From Roseivirga echinicomitans (GTDB lineage Bacteria; Bacteroidota; Bacteroidia; Cytophagales; Cyclobacteriaceae), in NCBI RefSeq assembly GCF_001592935.1, contig NZ_LRDB01000002.1, positions 62,001-126,000 of the forward strand: a stretch of 64,000 nt of DNA. Reading direction: 5' to 3'. The notes beneath the pieces were generated by a model, which was not told where the DNA came from, made no database searches, and was given only the letters and a program-made list of their open reading frames with translations. Shown in pieces: positions 1 to 8,515 of this stretch; within the stretch, counting starts at the first letter, position 1; every line of letters begins with the position of its first letter. A program made the translations under genes and the position numbers.

Positions 1-594
1 TGAATCGTTTTTGAATTTAAACTGAGGTTCTAAATAGGATGGGGATACCTTAATTGTTTTTTTCTCTTTATTAAGATAGGTGCTTACACTATTCCCGTAA
101 ATGGGAAATACGGATTTTTCAGCAGAGTAATAACCGTTATAATCATCCCAGCCCCAACCCGGACCAAATCTATCATCTTCCATTGGGCGTGGCCAATAGT
201 AGAGTTTTTCTGTGTGTGATTTTAGAAAGTGAAGTGCTGTTGTGTCATTATATTCAGGGTGAAGGAAGAGTGGATTGCCTGTTCCCCAAAAAATCAATGA
301 GTCGTCCTTAATAATGTATTGTAGGGCTGGAATATTATTCCCTAGAAAATGTAGACCAGCATATAAGGTGAAAAGCTTTGTGTTCGAAGCGGGGGTCATG
401 TACTTATCCTCGAACTGACTCACAATGGTCTTTCCGTTTTTCGGGTCGACCAACATAAATCCAACAAAGGCTTGCTCAAAACCGGGTAACTCTTTCAGGT
501 CTTTAAGAATTCTCTTCTTAGAATATTTTTGTGCCTGAATACCTTGAACGCTGTATACAAAACATACCAATATAAATAACAGTCTCTTATTCAT
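1..594 (-). CDS. D-Ala-D-Ala carboxypeptidase/endopeptidase, PBP4-type (peptidase S13), C-terminus missing
   Basis: The first 198 codons are visible; the rest lies beyond the left edge. A signal peptide (residues 1-21, ending IQAQ) is followed by the S13 active-site motif TPASNTKLF with Ser70 and Lys73 (SxxK), and by GPGWGWDDYN, which is typical of the PBP4/DacB family. Such enzymes trim or cleave peptidoglycan cross-links in the periplasm; that activity is known for the family and not shown here. The ATG (592-594) overlaps the end of the upstream nitroreductase gene by 8 bp, so the two are probably co-transcribed. The SxN and KTG motifs cannot be checked because they lie outside the window. 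Confidence 0.87.
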   Translation of the reverse strand, partial: MNKRLLFILVCFVYSVQGIQAQKYSKKRILKDLKELPGFEQAFVGFMLVDPKNGKTIVSQFEDKYMTPASNTKLFTLYAGLHFLGNNIPALQYIIKDDSLIFWGTGNPLFLHPEYNDTTALHFLKSHTEKLYYWPRPMEDDRFGPGWGWDDYNGYYSAEKSVFPIYGNSVSTYLNKEKKTIKVSPSYLEPQFKFKNDS

Positions 595-1282
595 AAAAAA
601 CAGCCACTTCATCTAGTGACTTTCTTCTGTTATTGGGTACATAAACCTCATCGGCTTCATAGCCCACAGGCAAAAGTAAGAATGCCCTTTCGTTTTCTGG
701 TCGGTTTAAAATTTTAGCCAAAAAGTTCATTGGACTAGGAGTGTGTGTTAATGTAACTAAGCCAGCATCGTGAATGGCGGTAATTAAAAAGCCAGCGGCC
801 AAGCCTACCGATTCTGCTACATAATAATTCTGGTGCTTTTTTCCTTCAGCATCGAACTCAAAAGGGCGTTTGAAAACAATGATTAAATATGGAGCGGTTT
901 CCAAAAAAGGCTTTTTCCAGTTTGTGCCCATTGGCTTTAGGTCATCCAGCCACTCTTCGCTCATGCGCTTGGTGTAACTTTCGTACTCCTCCTTTTCTGC
1001 GGCTTCGCGGATCTGTTTTTTGATTTCAGGGTTGCTGATTACACAAAAAGTCCATGGTTGCTTGTGTGCGCCTGATGGGGCTGTAGAAGCAGACATGATT
1101 ACATTTTCGATAACTTCCTTTGGAACAGGTTTGTCAGAGAAATCACGCACAGACCTGCGCGTTTCCATCCAGTTATAGAATTTATGGCTACGAACTTTCA
1201 TTTCTTCTGGTGAATAATGCACGTGCGAATACTTGATGAATTCGTGATCTTCTATAACCTTAATGTCTTGTTGTGCGCTCAT
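587..1282 (-). CDS. Nitroreductase-fold flavoprotein, iodotyrosine deiodinase (IYD)-like
   Basis: 231 aa, full length for the family. FMN-binding features are RRSVRDFSDKPVP (residues 42-54) and the STAPSGAHKQPWTF block (66-79). Unlike generic nitroreductases it carries the substrate-lid residues Glu99, Tyr103 and Lys124 with the same spacing (E-x3-Y-x20-K) as the Glu157/Tyr161/Lys182 triad that grips the halotyrosine zwitterion in human IYD. The inferred activity is FMN-dependent reductive dehalogenation of halotyrosines or a related phenol. No signal peptide, so cytoplasmic. It lies downstream of a terminator and overlaps the peptidase S13 gene by 8 bp. A general nitroreductase role remains possible. 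Confidence 0.85.
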   Translation of the reverse strand: MSAQQDIKVIEDHEFIKYSHVHYSPEEMKVRSHKFYNWMETRRSVRDFSDKPVPKEVIENVIMSASTAPSGAHKQPWTFCVISNPEIKKQIREAAEKEEYESYTKRMSEEWLDDLKPMGTNWKKPFLETAPYLIIVFKRPFEFDAEGKKHQNYYVAESVGLAAGFLITAIHDAGLVTLTHTPSPMNFLAKILNRPENERAFLLLPVGYEADEVYVPNNRRKSLDEVAVFYE

Positions 1283-1335
1283 TGTTTCGATTAATGACCC
1301 ACAAGATAGGAAAGAACTCAGAAGCGGGAAAGTAA

Positions 1336-1368
1336 AATAAAAAAACCCCGACTGATAATCAGCCAGGG
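1336..1368 (-). terminator. Rho-independent terminator after the doxX-family gene
   Basis: Read on the minus strand, a 10-bp stem (CCCTGGCTGA / TCAGTCGGGG, two G-U pairs) with a TTA loop is followed by a run of seven T. It ends the ABC/DoxX unit before the deiodinase-like gene. Confidence 0.8.
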
Positions 1369-1427
1369 CACGATTTGGATGTAAAATAACCCTACTCGAG
1401 GGTTGCCTTTAAGACGATTGAAAATCG

Positions 1428-2042
1428 TCAATGTTTCTTCAATCTGATTTTTTGTTTTTTAGCAATCATTTGGTTCGCTATTAAACCCAAAACTGCTCCT
1501 GCACAAATACTCCAAGCTACGGTGAGATTTAAATACGAAATGGGAATTGTGAGTAGAATGACAACGCACAACACTATCCATCCTCTATCAGCTTTTCTAG
1601 AAGTCCGTTTAAAGGGGATGTTTTTAACCGATTCAGTATGGTCCGAAAGAATAAACTTCAGTTTTGGATAGTCATAAATTAGAAGCCAAGCATTGAGTAA
1701 TAATAATGCTCCATTCACATAAGGTGTTCCTTGCCATTCTAATGATACTGTTACCATCAATATATTCAAGAGAATAGGGAAGAGGAGCACAGCCCCTAAA
1801 GTGGCAAAGCGTTGAGAAAATAAAAGCAGGCCTGTGATTACTTGAGCAATAGCAATAAATCTAGCGTACATTCCCAATCCGTATTGAGTCAGTTCATCTT
1901 CGAGCCAAACGGGGCCAATAATGCCCGGGAATTTATGTTCAAAATATAGCTTACTCATACCAGCCCCAAAGAAGATTAAGCCCAAGAAAACCCTGATGAG
2001 AATGATGACAGTAGGATATGGAACCCAAAGTATCTTTTTCAT
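1428..2042 (-). CDS. DoxX/MauE-family integral membrane protein
   Basis: 204 aa with about six hydrophobic helices. The N-terminal part (VFLGLIFFGAGMSKLYF) resembles the first DoxX helix, and the basic tail ends IRLKKH. DoxX-type proteins are small inner-membrane proteins often tied to redox or respiratory partners; no catalytic residue can be pointed to, so the function is unknown. It starts one base after the permease stop and probably shares its transcript, with a strong terminator downstream. The final two helices (about residues 150-195) extend beyond a minimal DoxX domain. Confidence 0.65.
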   Translation of the reverse strand: MKKILWVPYPTVIILIRVFLGLIFFGAGMSKLYFEHKFPGIIGPVWLEDELTQYGLGMYARFIAIAQVITGLLLFSQRFATLGAVLLFPILLNILMVTVSLEWQGTPYVNGALLLLNAWLLIYDYPKLKFILSDHTESVKNIPFKRTSRKADRGWIVLCVVILLTIPISYLNLTVAWSICAGAVLGLIANQMIAKKQKIRLKKH

Positions 2043-2043
2043 T

Positions 2044-2823
2044 TTAAACGATTCGTTTTCTGAGTTGAGTCACTCCTGCGAGGGTAAACATTGCAGCTGC
2101 AACGATTAAGCTTTTATACACAGAAACCATATCTGCCCAGATTTGATAACCCTCTTGCCTGATTCCGCCAGTGGCAAGAATGGCATAACCATAAGGGTGG
2201 TAAGGAGCGTACTCCCAACCTTGCACAACAATCATAAAAGAGATCAACCCAGCAATGCCAATGCCCAGTGGTAAAATCAGATTCTTTGATTGTTGACTAA
2301 TAAAGAATTGGATAGAAGCCATGCCTAAAGTGGCCAAGAAAATTTTAAACATCAACGCATATTCAAAACCAAAACTGAAGCTTTCTTCGAAACCTAAACC
2401 CGGCTGTACAACACGCATAGACAAGCCAACAAGAATTGTGAAGGTGCCAAATAACATTAGGCTGATAAAGATCATGACAATGAACACCTTCATTTTTGAA
2501 AGGTAGAGTGCCAAACGTGAAAGCGGTTGTGCATAAATCAGTTTCCAAGTATTCGAGCTGTACTCAATATTGTTGACCAATAAGGCGACCATCATTACAA
2601 AAAATGGGAATAGAAAGTTAGCGGGGTCAATACTAAAGCCAATCAGGGTCGGCCACGCATTCATTCCTTCTTTAATCATTTCTGGGCCTTTTCGCCACAG
2701 TATAATAAAGTTGATAATGGGTACAAAGGCTGGCGCTAAAATGAGCAGCCAAAGGGTAAAGGTCTTTTTGTATTTGAATATTTCTGCTGAAATCCCTCTT
2801 TTGAGTTGTAGTGCTATATTCAT
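2044..2823 (-). CDS. ABC-2 type transporter permease
   Basis: 259 aa, about six membrane helices (first near residues 24-43, then a pair at about 70-110, with a C-terminal helix at 237-250). The layout is typical of ABC-2 permeases such as NatB/LolC-unrelated drug or lipid exporters. The start ATG overlaps the stop of the ATP-binding gene by 4 bp, which makes them partners with confidence. The substrate cannot be told from sequence. A second, unrelated ATPase/permease pair of the same type occurs at 12.7-14.5 kb. Confidence 0.85.
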   Translation of the reverse strand: MNIALQLKRGISAEIFKYKKTFTLWLLILAPAFVPIINFIILWRKGPEMIKEGMNAWPTLIGFSIDPANFLFPFFVMMVALLVNNIEYSSNTWKLIYAQPLSRLALYLSKMKVFIVMIFISLMLFGTFTILVGLSMRVVQPGLGFEESFSFGFEYALMFKIFLATLGMASIQFFISQQSKNLILPLGIGIAGLISFMIVVQGWEYAPYHPYGYAILATGGIRQEGYQIWADMVSVYKSLIVAAAMFTLAGVTQLRKRIV

Positions 2824-3737
2824 TGGTCTAATTTTTTAGTAAGGTTTAAGAAGATGGCTTCGAGGGTTTCCTCAGTAGATTTAAGCTGATAGACTTCGAT
2901 ATCGTTTTGCACCAAAGCTTTGTTGATTTTTGAGATATCAGTTTTGTCAGAGATTGGCAACGTTATGGTTTTACTGTCATGCTCAGAGATGGTATAATTC
3001 AACTCCTTGATTACTTCGATTGCCTTTTGAACGTTGTCGAGCTTAATTTCTAAAAACTGACCAGAGTCGTTGCTATGAAGTCCATCGAGTTTGCCTTCAT
3101 ACATGATTTTACCTTGGTCGATAATGGCTACATCGGTGGCCATTTTTTCGATTTCAGTAAGAATATGGCTCGAAAGGAAAATCGTTTTACCATGTTCTTT
3201 ATTCAAGCGCATAATCAATTCGCGCATTTCGATAATGCCACTCGGGTCAAGCCCGTTCGTGGGTTCGTCTAAAATGAGCAGATCAGGGTCGCTGATGAGG
3301 GCAGAAGCAAGCCCCAGTCTTTGGCACATGCCTAAGGAATAGTTCTTGGCTTTTTTATTTGCGTTATCCGTCAGTCGAACGATTTTAAGCACTTCGTCAA
3401 TTCTAGATTTTGGAGCACCAATCATCCGTCTGACTACCTCAAGGTTTTGTCGACCAGTAAGGTGTTTGTAGATAGAAGGATTTTCAATCAGTGCGCCTAC
3501 TTTACCTAGTAATTCTACTTTGTTGGGAAGAAGTTCTTTGTTGAACAATTTTACTTGCCCCGGTTTGGAATGGAAAAGATCGAGTAGAATTCTTATGGTG
3601 GTAGTTTTACCTGCTCCATTCGGCCCCAAGAAACCATAAATGCTACCTTCGGGCACATTTAGATTCACCTGATCCAATGCTTTAAAGCTGCCGAAATGGA
3701 AGGTTAAGTTGTTGGTTTGAATAATTGATTTTGGCAT
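2820..3737 (-). CDS. ABC transporter ATP-binding protein
   Basis: 305 aa. Walker A GPNGAGKTT (residues 38-46), signature region SLGMCQR (134-140, the usual SxGM form of this export subfamily) and Walker B LLILDEPTNGLD (153-164) are intact, so it should hydrolyse ATP. The C-terminal 90 residues form the extra domain common in NatA/CcmA-like ATPases. It drives the adjacent ABC-2 permease (4-bp overlap). The gene is divergent from the LytS-type kinase at 3916, so this transporter could be a target of that system; this is inference only. Confidence 0.9.
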   Translation of the reverse strand: MPKSIIQTNNLTFHFGSFKALDQVNLNVPEGSIYGFLGPNGAGKTTTIRILLDLFHSKPGQVKLFNKELLPNKVELLGKVGALIENPSIYKHLTGRQNLEVVRRMIGAPKSRIDEVLKIVRLTDNANKKAKNYSLGMCQRLGLASALISDPDLLILDEPTNGLDPSGIIEMRELIMRLNKEHGKTIFLSSHILTEIEKMATDVAIIDQGKIMYEGKLDGLHSNDSGQFLEIKLDNVQKAIEVIKELNYTISEHDSKTITLPISDKTDISKINKALVQNDIEVYQLKSTEETLEAIFLNLTKKLDQ

Positions 3738-3915
3738 TTTTCAGTATTTAGTTGAAAGACGATGGATATTTGGTTTTGACAACCAAGCTATTTTTAATTA
3801 TACCAATGGAGTAATTCTCTAGATCAATAGAAGCTAATGCTCTACCAAAAACAAGCAACTTAATTAATAATCAAGGTTTGAGACCTTTCTTCATTTCAAT
3901 CGTCTCTCTAAGAGA

Positions 3916-4986
3916 ATGAAAAATATTAAGGCTTGGCTTGATCAGCACCAGGAAGATTTAATTATAGCCGTCCTGCATATTGTTGCTTGGGGACTTTATC
4001 TCTCTTTTATCAACTTAACTTTTTTAGGAAATCGTTTCAGTACTGAGTTTAGTGTTTGGTACATTATTTCAGTGGCCATTGTAGATATGAGTGTGTTCTA
4101 CTACCTCTATAGCATTGGCATTCCTAAATTGCTGATGAACCAGAAAGTGAGAATGCTTATTGGTTTAATTGTATTGATTTTGGCCATATACCCGTTTTTG
4201 GTGTTTTTAACCAATGCGGCTTTAGCGCACTTCTTTCCAGCCGATATCACCCCCATAGCGGCTTTAGAAAAAGCTCGCTTTTGGACTGCCTATGGGGTGC
4301 GGGTTTTGTCCTGCTTGTTTGTGGTAATGATGGCGGGCATTGGCAAGTTTACTTTCGATTGGTTCAAGAATTTAAGAATCAGAAGAGAGCTTGAAAATCA
4401 AAACCTCACCAGTGAACTGGCTTTCCTTAAGTCACAAATTAACCCTCATTTTCTTTTCAATACGCTCAATAATATTCATACACTGGCCTATAAAAAGGCA
4501 GATGGAGCACCAGAGTCCATAATGAAACTTTCGGAACTGATGCGCTATATGATTTATGATTCGAATACTGAATTGGTGCCTTTGAAGAAAGAGCTTCAAT
4601 ACCTCCAAAGCTTTATCGACCTTCAAGAACTTCGGTTTAAAGCCAAAGGAATTGTGAGTTTTAGAGTAGAAGGTAATATCTCTGAAAAGCACATTGCTCC
4701 ATTGATTTTATTTCCTTTTGTTGAAAATGCCTTTAAACATGGTGCTCAACTTAATCGTCCTGATGCCATTCAGGTTCAGTTGAGAGTTGAAGATGATTTG
4801 GTGTATGAGGTGAGGAATGGAGTGGTAGAGAGGAATGACGCTCAACAAAAAGACAGCGTAGGCGGAATAGGGATGGGAAATATTAGGCGGAGATTAGAGC
4901 TTATTTACCCTTCAGGCTTTGACCTAGACGTAGAGCAAAACGGATTGCATTTCAACATAAAACTAACCATTAGAAATCATGGATAA
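3916..4986 (+). CDS. LytS-type sensor histidine kinase
   Basis: 356 aa. Four predicted membrane helices fill residues 15-160. The cytoplasmic His_kinase domain contains LKSQINPHFLFNTLNNIH with phospho-acceptor His178, and an ATP-binding region with FPFVENAFKHG and GGIGMGNIRRRL. No separate sensory domain is present, so sensing probably occurs in or at the membrane, as in LytS/YehU kinases. The response regulator start overlaps its end by 8 bp. It is transcribed away from the ABC transporter at 2.0-3.7 kb. Confidence 0.93.
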   Translation: MKNIKAWLDQHQEDLIIAVLHIVAWGLYLSFINLTFLGNRFSTEFSVWYIISVAIVDMSVFYYLYSIGIPKLLMNQKVRMLIGLIVLILAIYPFLVFLTNAALAHFFPADITPIAALEKARFWTAYGVRVLSCLFVVMMAGIGKFTFDWFKNLRIRRELENQNLTSELAFLKSQINPHFLFNTLNNIHTLAYKKADGAPESIMKLSELMRYMIYDSNTELVPLKKELQYLQSFIDLQELRFKAKGIVSFRVEGNISEKHIAPLILFPFVENAFKHGAQLNRPDAIQVQLRVEDDLVYEVRNGVVERNDAQQKDSVGGIGMGNIRRRLELIYPSGFDLDVEQNGLHFNIKLTIRNHG

Positions 4987-5674
4987 AATTAGATGCATGG
5001 TAGTGGATGACGAACCATTGGCCATAGAGATTTTAGAAGAGTATATAAACAAAGTGCCGTGGTTAAGTTTTGTCGGAAGCTTTGATAAAGGTGTAGAGGC
5101 CATTGAATATATTAATAAAAATACAATTGATTTACTCTTTCTCGATATTCAAATGCCTGACCTGTCAGGCATACAAGTGGCTCAATTGATTGGGAAGAAA
5201 TGTAATGTGATTTTTACTACCGCCTATAACCAATATGCAGTAGTAGGTTTTGAACTTGAGGCGAAAGATTACTTGCTCAAGCCGATTTCGTTTGAACGTT
5301 TTCTTAAGTCTGTTCAGCGCATCAAAGGATCACAAGAACCATTACAGAAGGAAACGGATGATTTTGTATTTGTGAAGACAGAATACAAAACGAAGAAAAT
5401 ACGCCTGTCCGATATTCTATATATAGAAGGCATGAAGGACTATTTGCGCATAGTCACCCCGACAGAAAAGATTATGATTCTGCAAAGCTTCTCTAAGCTC
5501 TTGCCGACCTTGCCCTCAAACCGATTTTCACGCGTACACAAGTCCTTTGTGATTGCTTTAGATGCCATCGATATTATAGAAAAGAGCAAAGTTAAAATTA
5601 AGGAGCAGTGGATTCCAATAGGCGAATCCTACAAGGAGGGCTTTTTGAATGAAATTCAACGAAGAACGGTTTAG
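4979..5674 (+). CDS. LytTR-family response regulator
   Basis: 231 aa. The receiver domain (1-120) holds acidic residues DDE (10-12), phospho-acceptor Asp56 in LFLDIQMPD, and Lys105-type KPI switch sequence. A LytTR DNA-binding domain follows (about 130-228; YIEGMKDYLRI and FSRVHKSFVIALDAI). LytTR domains bind direct repeats in promoters. It overlaps the kinase gene by 8 bp, so this is a cognate pair. The target is unknown; the divergent ABC transporter is the obvious candidate. Confidence 0.93.
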   Translation: MDKIRCMVVDDEPLAIEILEEYINKVPWLSFVGSFDKGVEAIEYINKNTIDLLFLDIQMPDLSGIQVAQLIGKKCNVIFTTAYNQYAVVGFELEAKDYLLKPISFERFLKSVQRIKGSQEPLQKETDDFVFVKTEYKTKKIRLSDILYIEGMKDYLRIVTPTEKIMILQSFSKLLPTLPSNRFSRVHKSFVIALDAIDIIEKSKVKIKEQWIPIGESYKEGFLNEIQRRTV

Positions 5675-5750
5675 GTTTTACGAGAATATTTTTTCCAAAA
5701 TAATACCCTTCTACAATAACCTTTTGCTTACAACTTAGGTTAACCGAGTC

Positions 5751-6419
5751 ATGGAAAAGAAGGCGACAAGTAAATCTTCTAAAGCGAAGGTGAACGATTC
5801 AGAAAAACTCAAGAAGGCCTACATCGAGCATATTCTTGAACACGGAAACAGACCTGCTTCTATCTTTAAGTTTGTGAAAGAATTGAAGATTAAGGAAGAG
5901 GCTTTTTACGAGAACTTCAACTCTTTTGATACCCTAGAAAAGGAGCTTTGGCGCGATTGGCTTAGAGAAACCATTACTGCAATTCAAGCCGAAGAAGTCT
6001 ATGCTGAATATTCAGCACGAGAAAAGCTTCTGGCCTTCTATTTTACCTTTATTGAGGTTCTAAAAAGCAATCGAAGCTTTATTCTGCTGACCGTTAAGAA
6101 AACGATCAAACCAGAATTTACGCCCGCTCACCTTAAAGAATTTAGAAAGGATTTTAAAGATTTTGTGAATGAGGTGTTGGCAGAAGCCAAAGAAACCGAA
6201 GAGGTGCAAAATAGGCCGTACATAAGCGATAAGTACTATGAAGGAATTTGGCTTCAGTTTTTATTTGTTTTCAATTTCTGGATGAAAGACGACTCCAAAG
6301 CATTTGAAAAAACAGACGAGGCCATTGAAAAGGCCGTGAACTTATCTTTCGATCTAATGGGCAAGGGGCCATTAGATTCCATGATTGATTTCGGAAAATT
6401 CCTTTTTCAGAATAGATAA
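5751..6419 (+). CDS. TetR/AcrR-like transcriptional regulator
   Basis: 222 aa. After a basic, Lys/Ser-rich N-terminus (1-15), residues 20-75 resemble a TetR helix-turn-helix (the IFKFVKELKIKEEAFYENF stretch stands for the canonical A-xxLGvsxxxlYxyF pattern). An all-helical ligand or dimer domain follows. The DNA-binding helix is less conserved than in most TetR proteins, so DNA binding is inferred. The kinase gene downstream (54 bp away) is on the same strand, and a palindrome lies between them. Genes of this regulator type are often found beside ABC1 kinases in Bacteroidota. Confidence 0.7.
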   Translation: MEKKATSKSSKAKVNDSEKLKKAYIEHILEHGNRPASIFKFVKELKIKEEAFYENFNSFDTLEKELWRDWLRETITAIQAEEVYAEYSAREKLLAFYFTFIEVLKSNRSFILLTVKKTIKPEFTPAHLKEFRKDFKDFVNEVLAEAKETEEVQNRPYISDKYYEGIWLQFLFVFNFWMKDDSKAFEKTDEAIEKAVNLSFDLMGKGPLDSMIDFGKFLFQNR

Positions 6420-6427
6420 ATGAAACT

Positions 6428-6461
6428 AACCCTCCAAGGGTTTTGAAACCCTTGGAGGGTT
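6428..6461. repeat. Perfect 34-bp intergenic palindrome
   Basis: Two 16-bp arms (AACCCTCCAAGGGTTT and its exact complement) flank a TG centre. It lies between the TetR-like and ABC1-kinase genes with no T-tract after it, so it is not a standard terminator. It resembles short REP-like palindromes that recur between genes in Bacteroidota genomes. No second copy was found in this window. Confidence 0.8.
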
Positions 6462-6473
6462 GTAATAAACAAG

Positions 6474-7793
6474 ATGAAAGAACAATCTAAAATACCTACA
6501 GGGAAAGTGCAGAGGGCGGCCAAGTTTGTAACTACTGGCGCCAAGGTGGGAGGTAATTACATGAAACATTACGCCAAAAAAGTAATGAATCCGTCTATTT
6601 CAAAAGATCAGTTGCACGAAGACAATGCTCGGGATATTTATAATTCCTTGAGCGAGCTAAAAGGCAGTGCATTAAAGGTGGCGCAAATGATGAGCATGGA
6701 TAAAAACATGCTGCCAACAGCTTATCAAGATAAATTTTCCATGGCACAATACAGTGCCCCTCCATTGTCTTACCCTTTGGTGGTAAAAACTTTCCAACAA
6801 TATTTCAAGAAATCGCCCACTCAAATTTTTGAGACTTTCACCAAAAATGCCGTCAATGCGGCTTCCATTGGGCAGGTGCACAAAGCCACTTTAAACGGGA
6901 AGGAATATGCAGTTAAAATTCAATACCCAGGAGTAGCGTCTAGTGTTCGTTCCGACCTTAAATTGGTGCGTCCGTTTGCGGTTCGTCTAATGAATTTAAA
7001 TGAAAAGGACCTCGACCATTATATGGAAGAGGTGGAGACGAAGTTGATTGAAGAAACCGATTATCTGCTGGAAGTACAGCGCTCGGTAGAAATTTCAGAA
7101 GCTTGTGCTCACATTGAAAATATTAGGTTCCCAAAGTATTACCCTGAATTATCAGATGAGCGCATCATTACCATGGATTGGATGGATGGAAAGGTGCTCA
7201 AAGAGTTTATGAAATCAAATCCATCTCAGGAGGAAAGGAATAAGGTTGGGCAGGCCCTTTGGGATTTCTACGACTTCCAGATCCATACTTTAAGGCAAGT
7301 GCATGCCGATCCACACCCTGGGAACTTCATTATTAATGATGATGCCGAATTGGGTGTTATCGATTTTGGATGTGTAAAGGTGATTCCAGATGAATTTTAT
7401 GATCCGTACTTCAAGCTAATAAGGAAGGATATTCTTCATGAAGACAAAGAATTAGAGCAGCTTTTTACTCAATTGCAGTTTATTTATCCAGACGATAAAC
7501 AGGAAGATAAAGTCTATTTTTCTGCGGTAATCAAAGACATGATGGGTGTTTTAGGGCAACCATTTCACCAAAATGAATTCGACTTTGGTGAGGATAGTTA
7601 CTTTAGGAAAATCTATGAAATGGGTGAAGTAATTTCTCAATCGGCCAAGTTCAGGGAAAGTGAAAGGGCAAGGGGAGCGAGAGATGGGCTCTACATTAAC
7701 CGTACGTACTTTGGCCTCTATAATATTCTAAATGAATTGAAAGCCAAGGTAAAAACCACCAAGCCAGAGTGGGCCATAAAAGTGGCTGTGTAG
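6474..7793 (+). CDS. ABC1/AarF (UbiB/COQ8-like) atypical kinase
   Basis: 439 aa. Family landmarks in order: the N-terminal ALKVAQMMSMD (normally KxGQ; here the Gly is Ala), the Ala-rich loop NAASIGQVH, the lysine strand EYAVKIQYPG, the catalytic HADPHPGNF and the metal-binding VIDFG. COQ8/UbiB proteins are protein-kinase-like ATPases acting in quinone synthesis or membrane lipid homeostasis. Here a link to menaquinone is possible but not shown. No transmembrane tail is evident at the C-terminus, unlike E. coli UbiB. Its stop is 2 bp from the convergent lipoprotein gene. Confidence 0.88.
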   Translation: MKEQSKIPTGKVQRAAKFVTTGAKVGGNYMKHYAKKVMNPSISKDQLHEDNARDIYNSLSELKGSALKVAQMMSMDKNMLPTAYQDKFSMAQYSAPPLSYPLVVKTFQQYFKKSPTQIFETFTKNAVNAASIGQVHKATLNGKEYAVKIQYPGVASSVRSDLKLVRPFAVRLMNLNEKDLDHYMEEVETKLIEETDYLLEVQRSVEISEACAHIENIRFPKYYPELSDERIITMDWMDGKVLKEFMKSNPSQEERNKVGQALWDFYDFQIHTLRQVHADPHPGNFIINDDAELGVIDFGCVKVIPDEFYDPYFKLIRKDILHEDKELEQLFTQLQFIYPDDKQEDKVYFSAVIKDMMGVLGQPFHQNEFDFGEDSYFRKIYEMGEVISQSAKFRESERARGARDGLYINRTYFGLYNILNELKAKVKTTKPEWAIKVAV

Positions 7794-7795
7794 GA

Positions 7796-8146
7796 CTATA
7801 ACTCTAGATCGGCTGCTGTTTCGATTAAGAATTTCCCTTCTACTTTAACGGATTTGATGCTCATACGGCATGGGTCAAACTTTTTGATAAAGCAACTCGA
7901 AAGATCTGATGAATTGTTTAGCACTTCTATCAGTACTCCTTCTATACTGTAAATCTCAAACTTAAAGAGACCAGATTGAACAATGGATTCCATGTCTTCG
8001 AGTAATTCAGAGGCTTCTTTATTTAAATTTCGATGGACCGCATTCTCTACATTCAGTGTTTTTACTGAATTTGTTTGGTCATCAAAGGAGTTGCATCCTG
8101 TGAAGAATATCCCTAATAAAAGTAGTGAGGTAAAAGTGTATTTCAT
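7796..8146 (-). CDS. Small predicted lipoprotein, unknown function
   Basis: 116 aa. The N-terminus is a lipoprotein signal ending in the lipobox FTGC (Cys18), so the mature protein should be lipid-anchored in the envelope. The rest is soluble with two later Cys residues (about 95 and 102) that could form a disulphide. I do not recognise a family. It stands alone, convergent with the kinase gene. Confidence 0.6.
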   Translation of the reverse strand: MKYTFTSLLLLGIFFTGCNSFDDQTNSVKTLNVENAVHRNLNKEASELLEDMESIVQSGLFKFEIYSIEGVLIEVLNNSSDLSSCFIKKFDPCRMSIKSVKVEGKFLIETAADLEL

Positions 8147-8239
8147 TGACTGGAACTACTACCTGCTCAGTTGAAAATACCCCACCCTTTGTTCTTGAAT
8201 ATGTTCAAAATAGGTGAATTACCTAGAACTTGTTTTTTA

Positions 8240-8515
8240 TCAGTTTTCTTTATGCTGTCGATTCATTACCTCATCTTTTATTTGCTGGCGCAGTAGCTTC
8301 TGATTCTTTATAAATAGCCGTAATAAAAGGAAAGCCACAATAAGGTGCAAACCAATATAAGCCCAACGATTAAAGTCGAACCCAAGGTAGTCATAAACCT
8401 CTCTGGGTTTAATCAGGGAGCTTATTCCGTTAGCCAAATAAAATATCCCTCCAACTAAATAAAGCCATCTCCACTTTGTCCCGAAGCGTTCGGAACGAGT
8501 TCTTCTATCATCCAT
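8240..8515 (-). CDS. Small two-helix membrane protein, unknown
   Basis: 91 aa. A charged N-terminus (1-15) is followed by hydrophobic helices at about 17-35 and 52-70 and a basic, charged tail. No family is recognised. The gene is the last of three overlapping genes: its ATG overlaps the stop of the DUF1801 gene by 8 bp (ATGGATGA), which supports this start and co-transcription with dgkA. Confidence 0.65.
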   Translation of the reverse strand: MDDRRTRSERFGTKWRWLYLVGGIFYLANGISSLIKPREVYDYLGFDFNRWAYIGLHLIVAFLLLRLFIKNQKLLRQQIKDEVMNRQHKEN

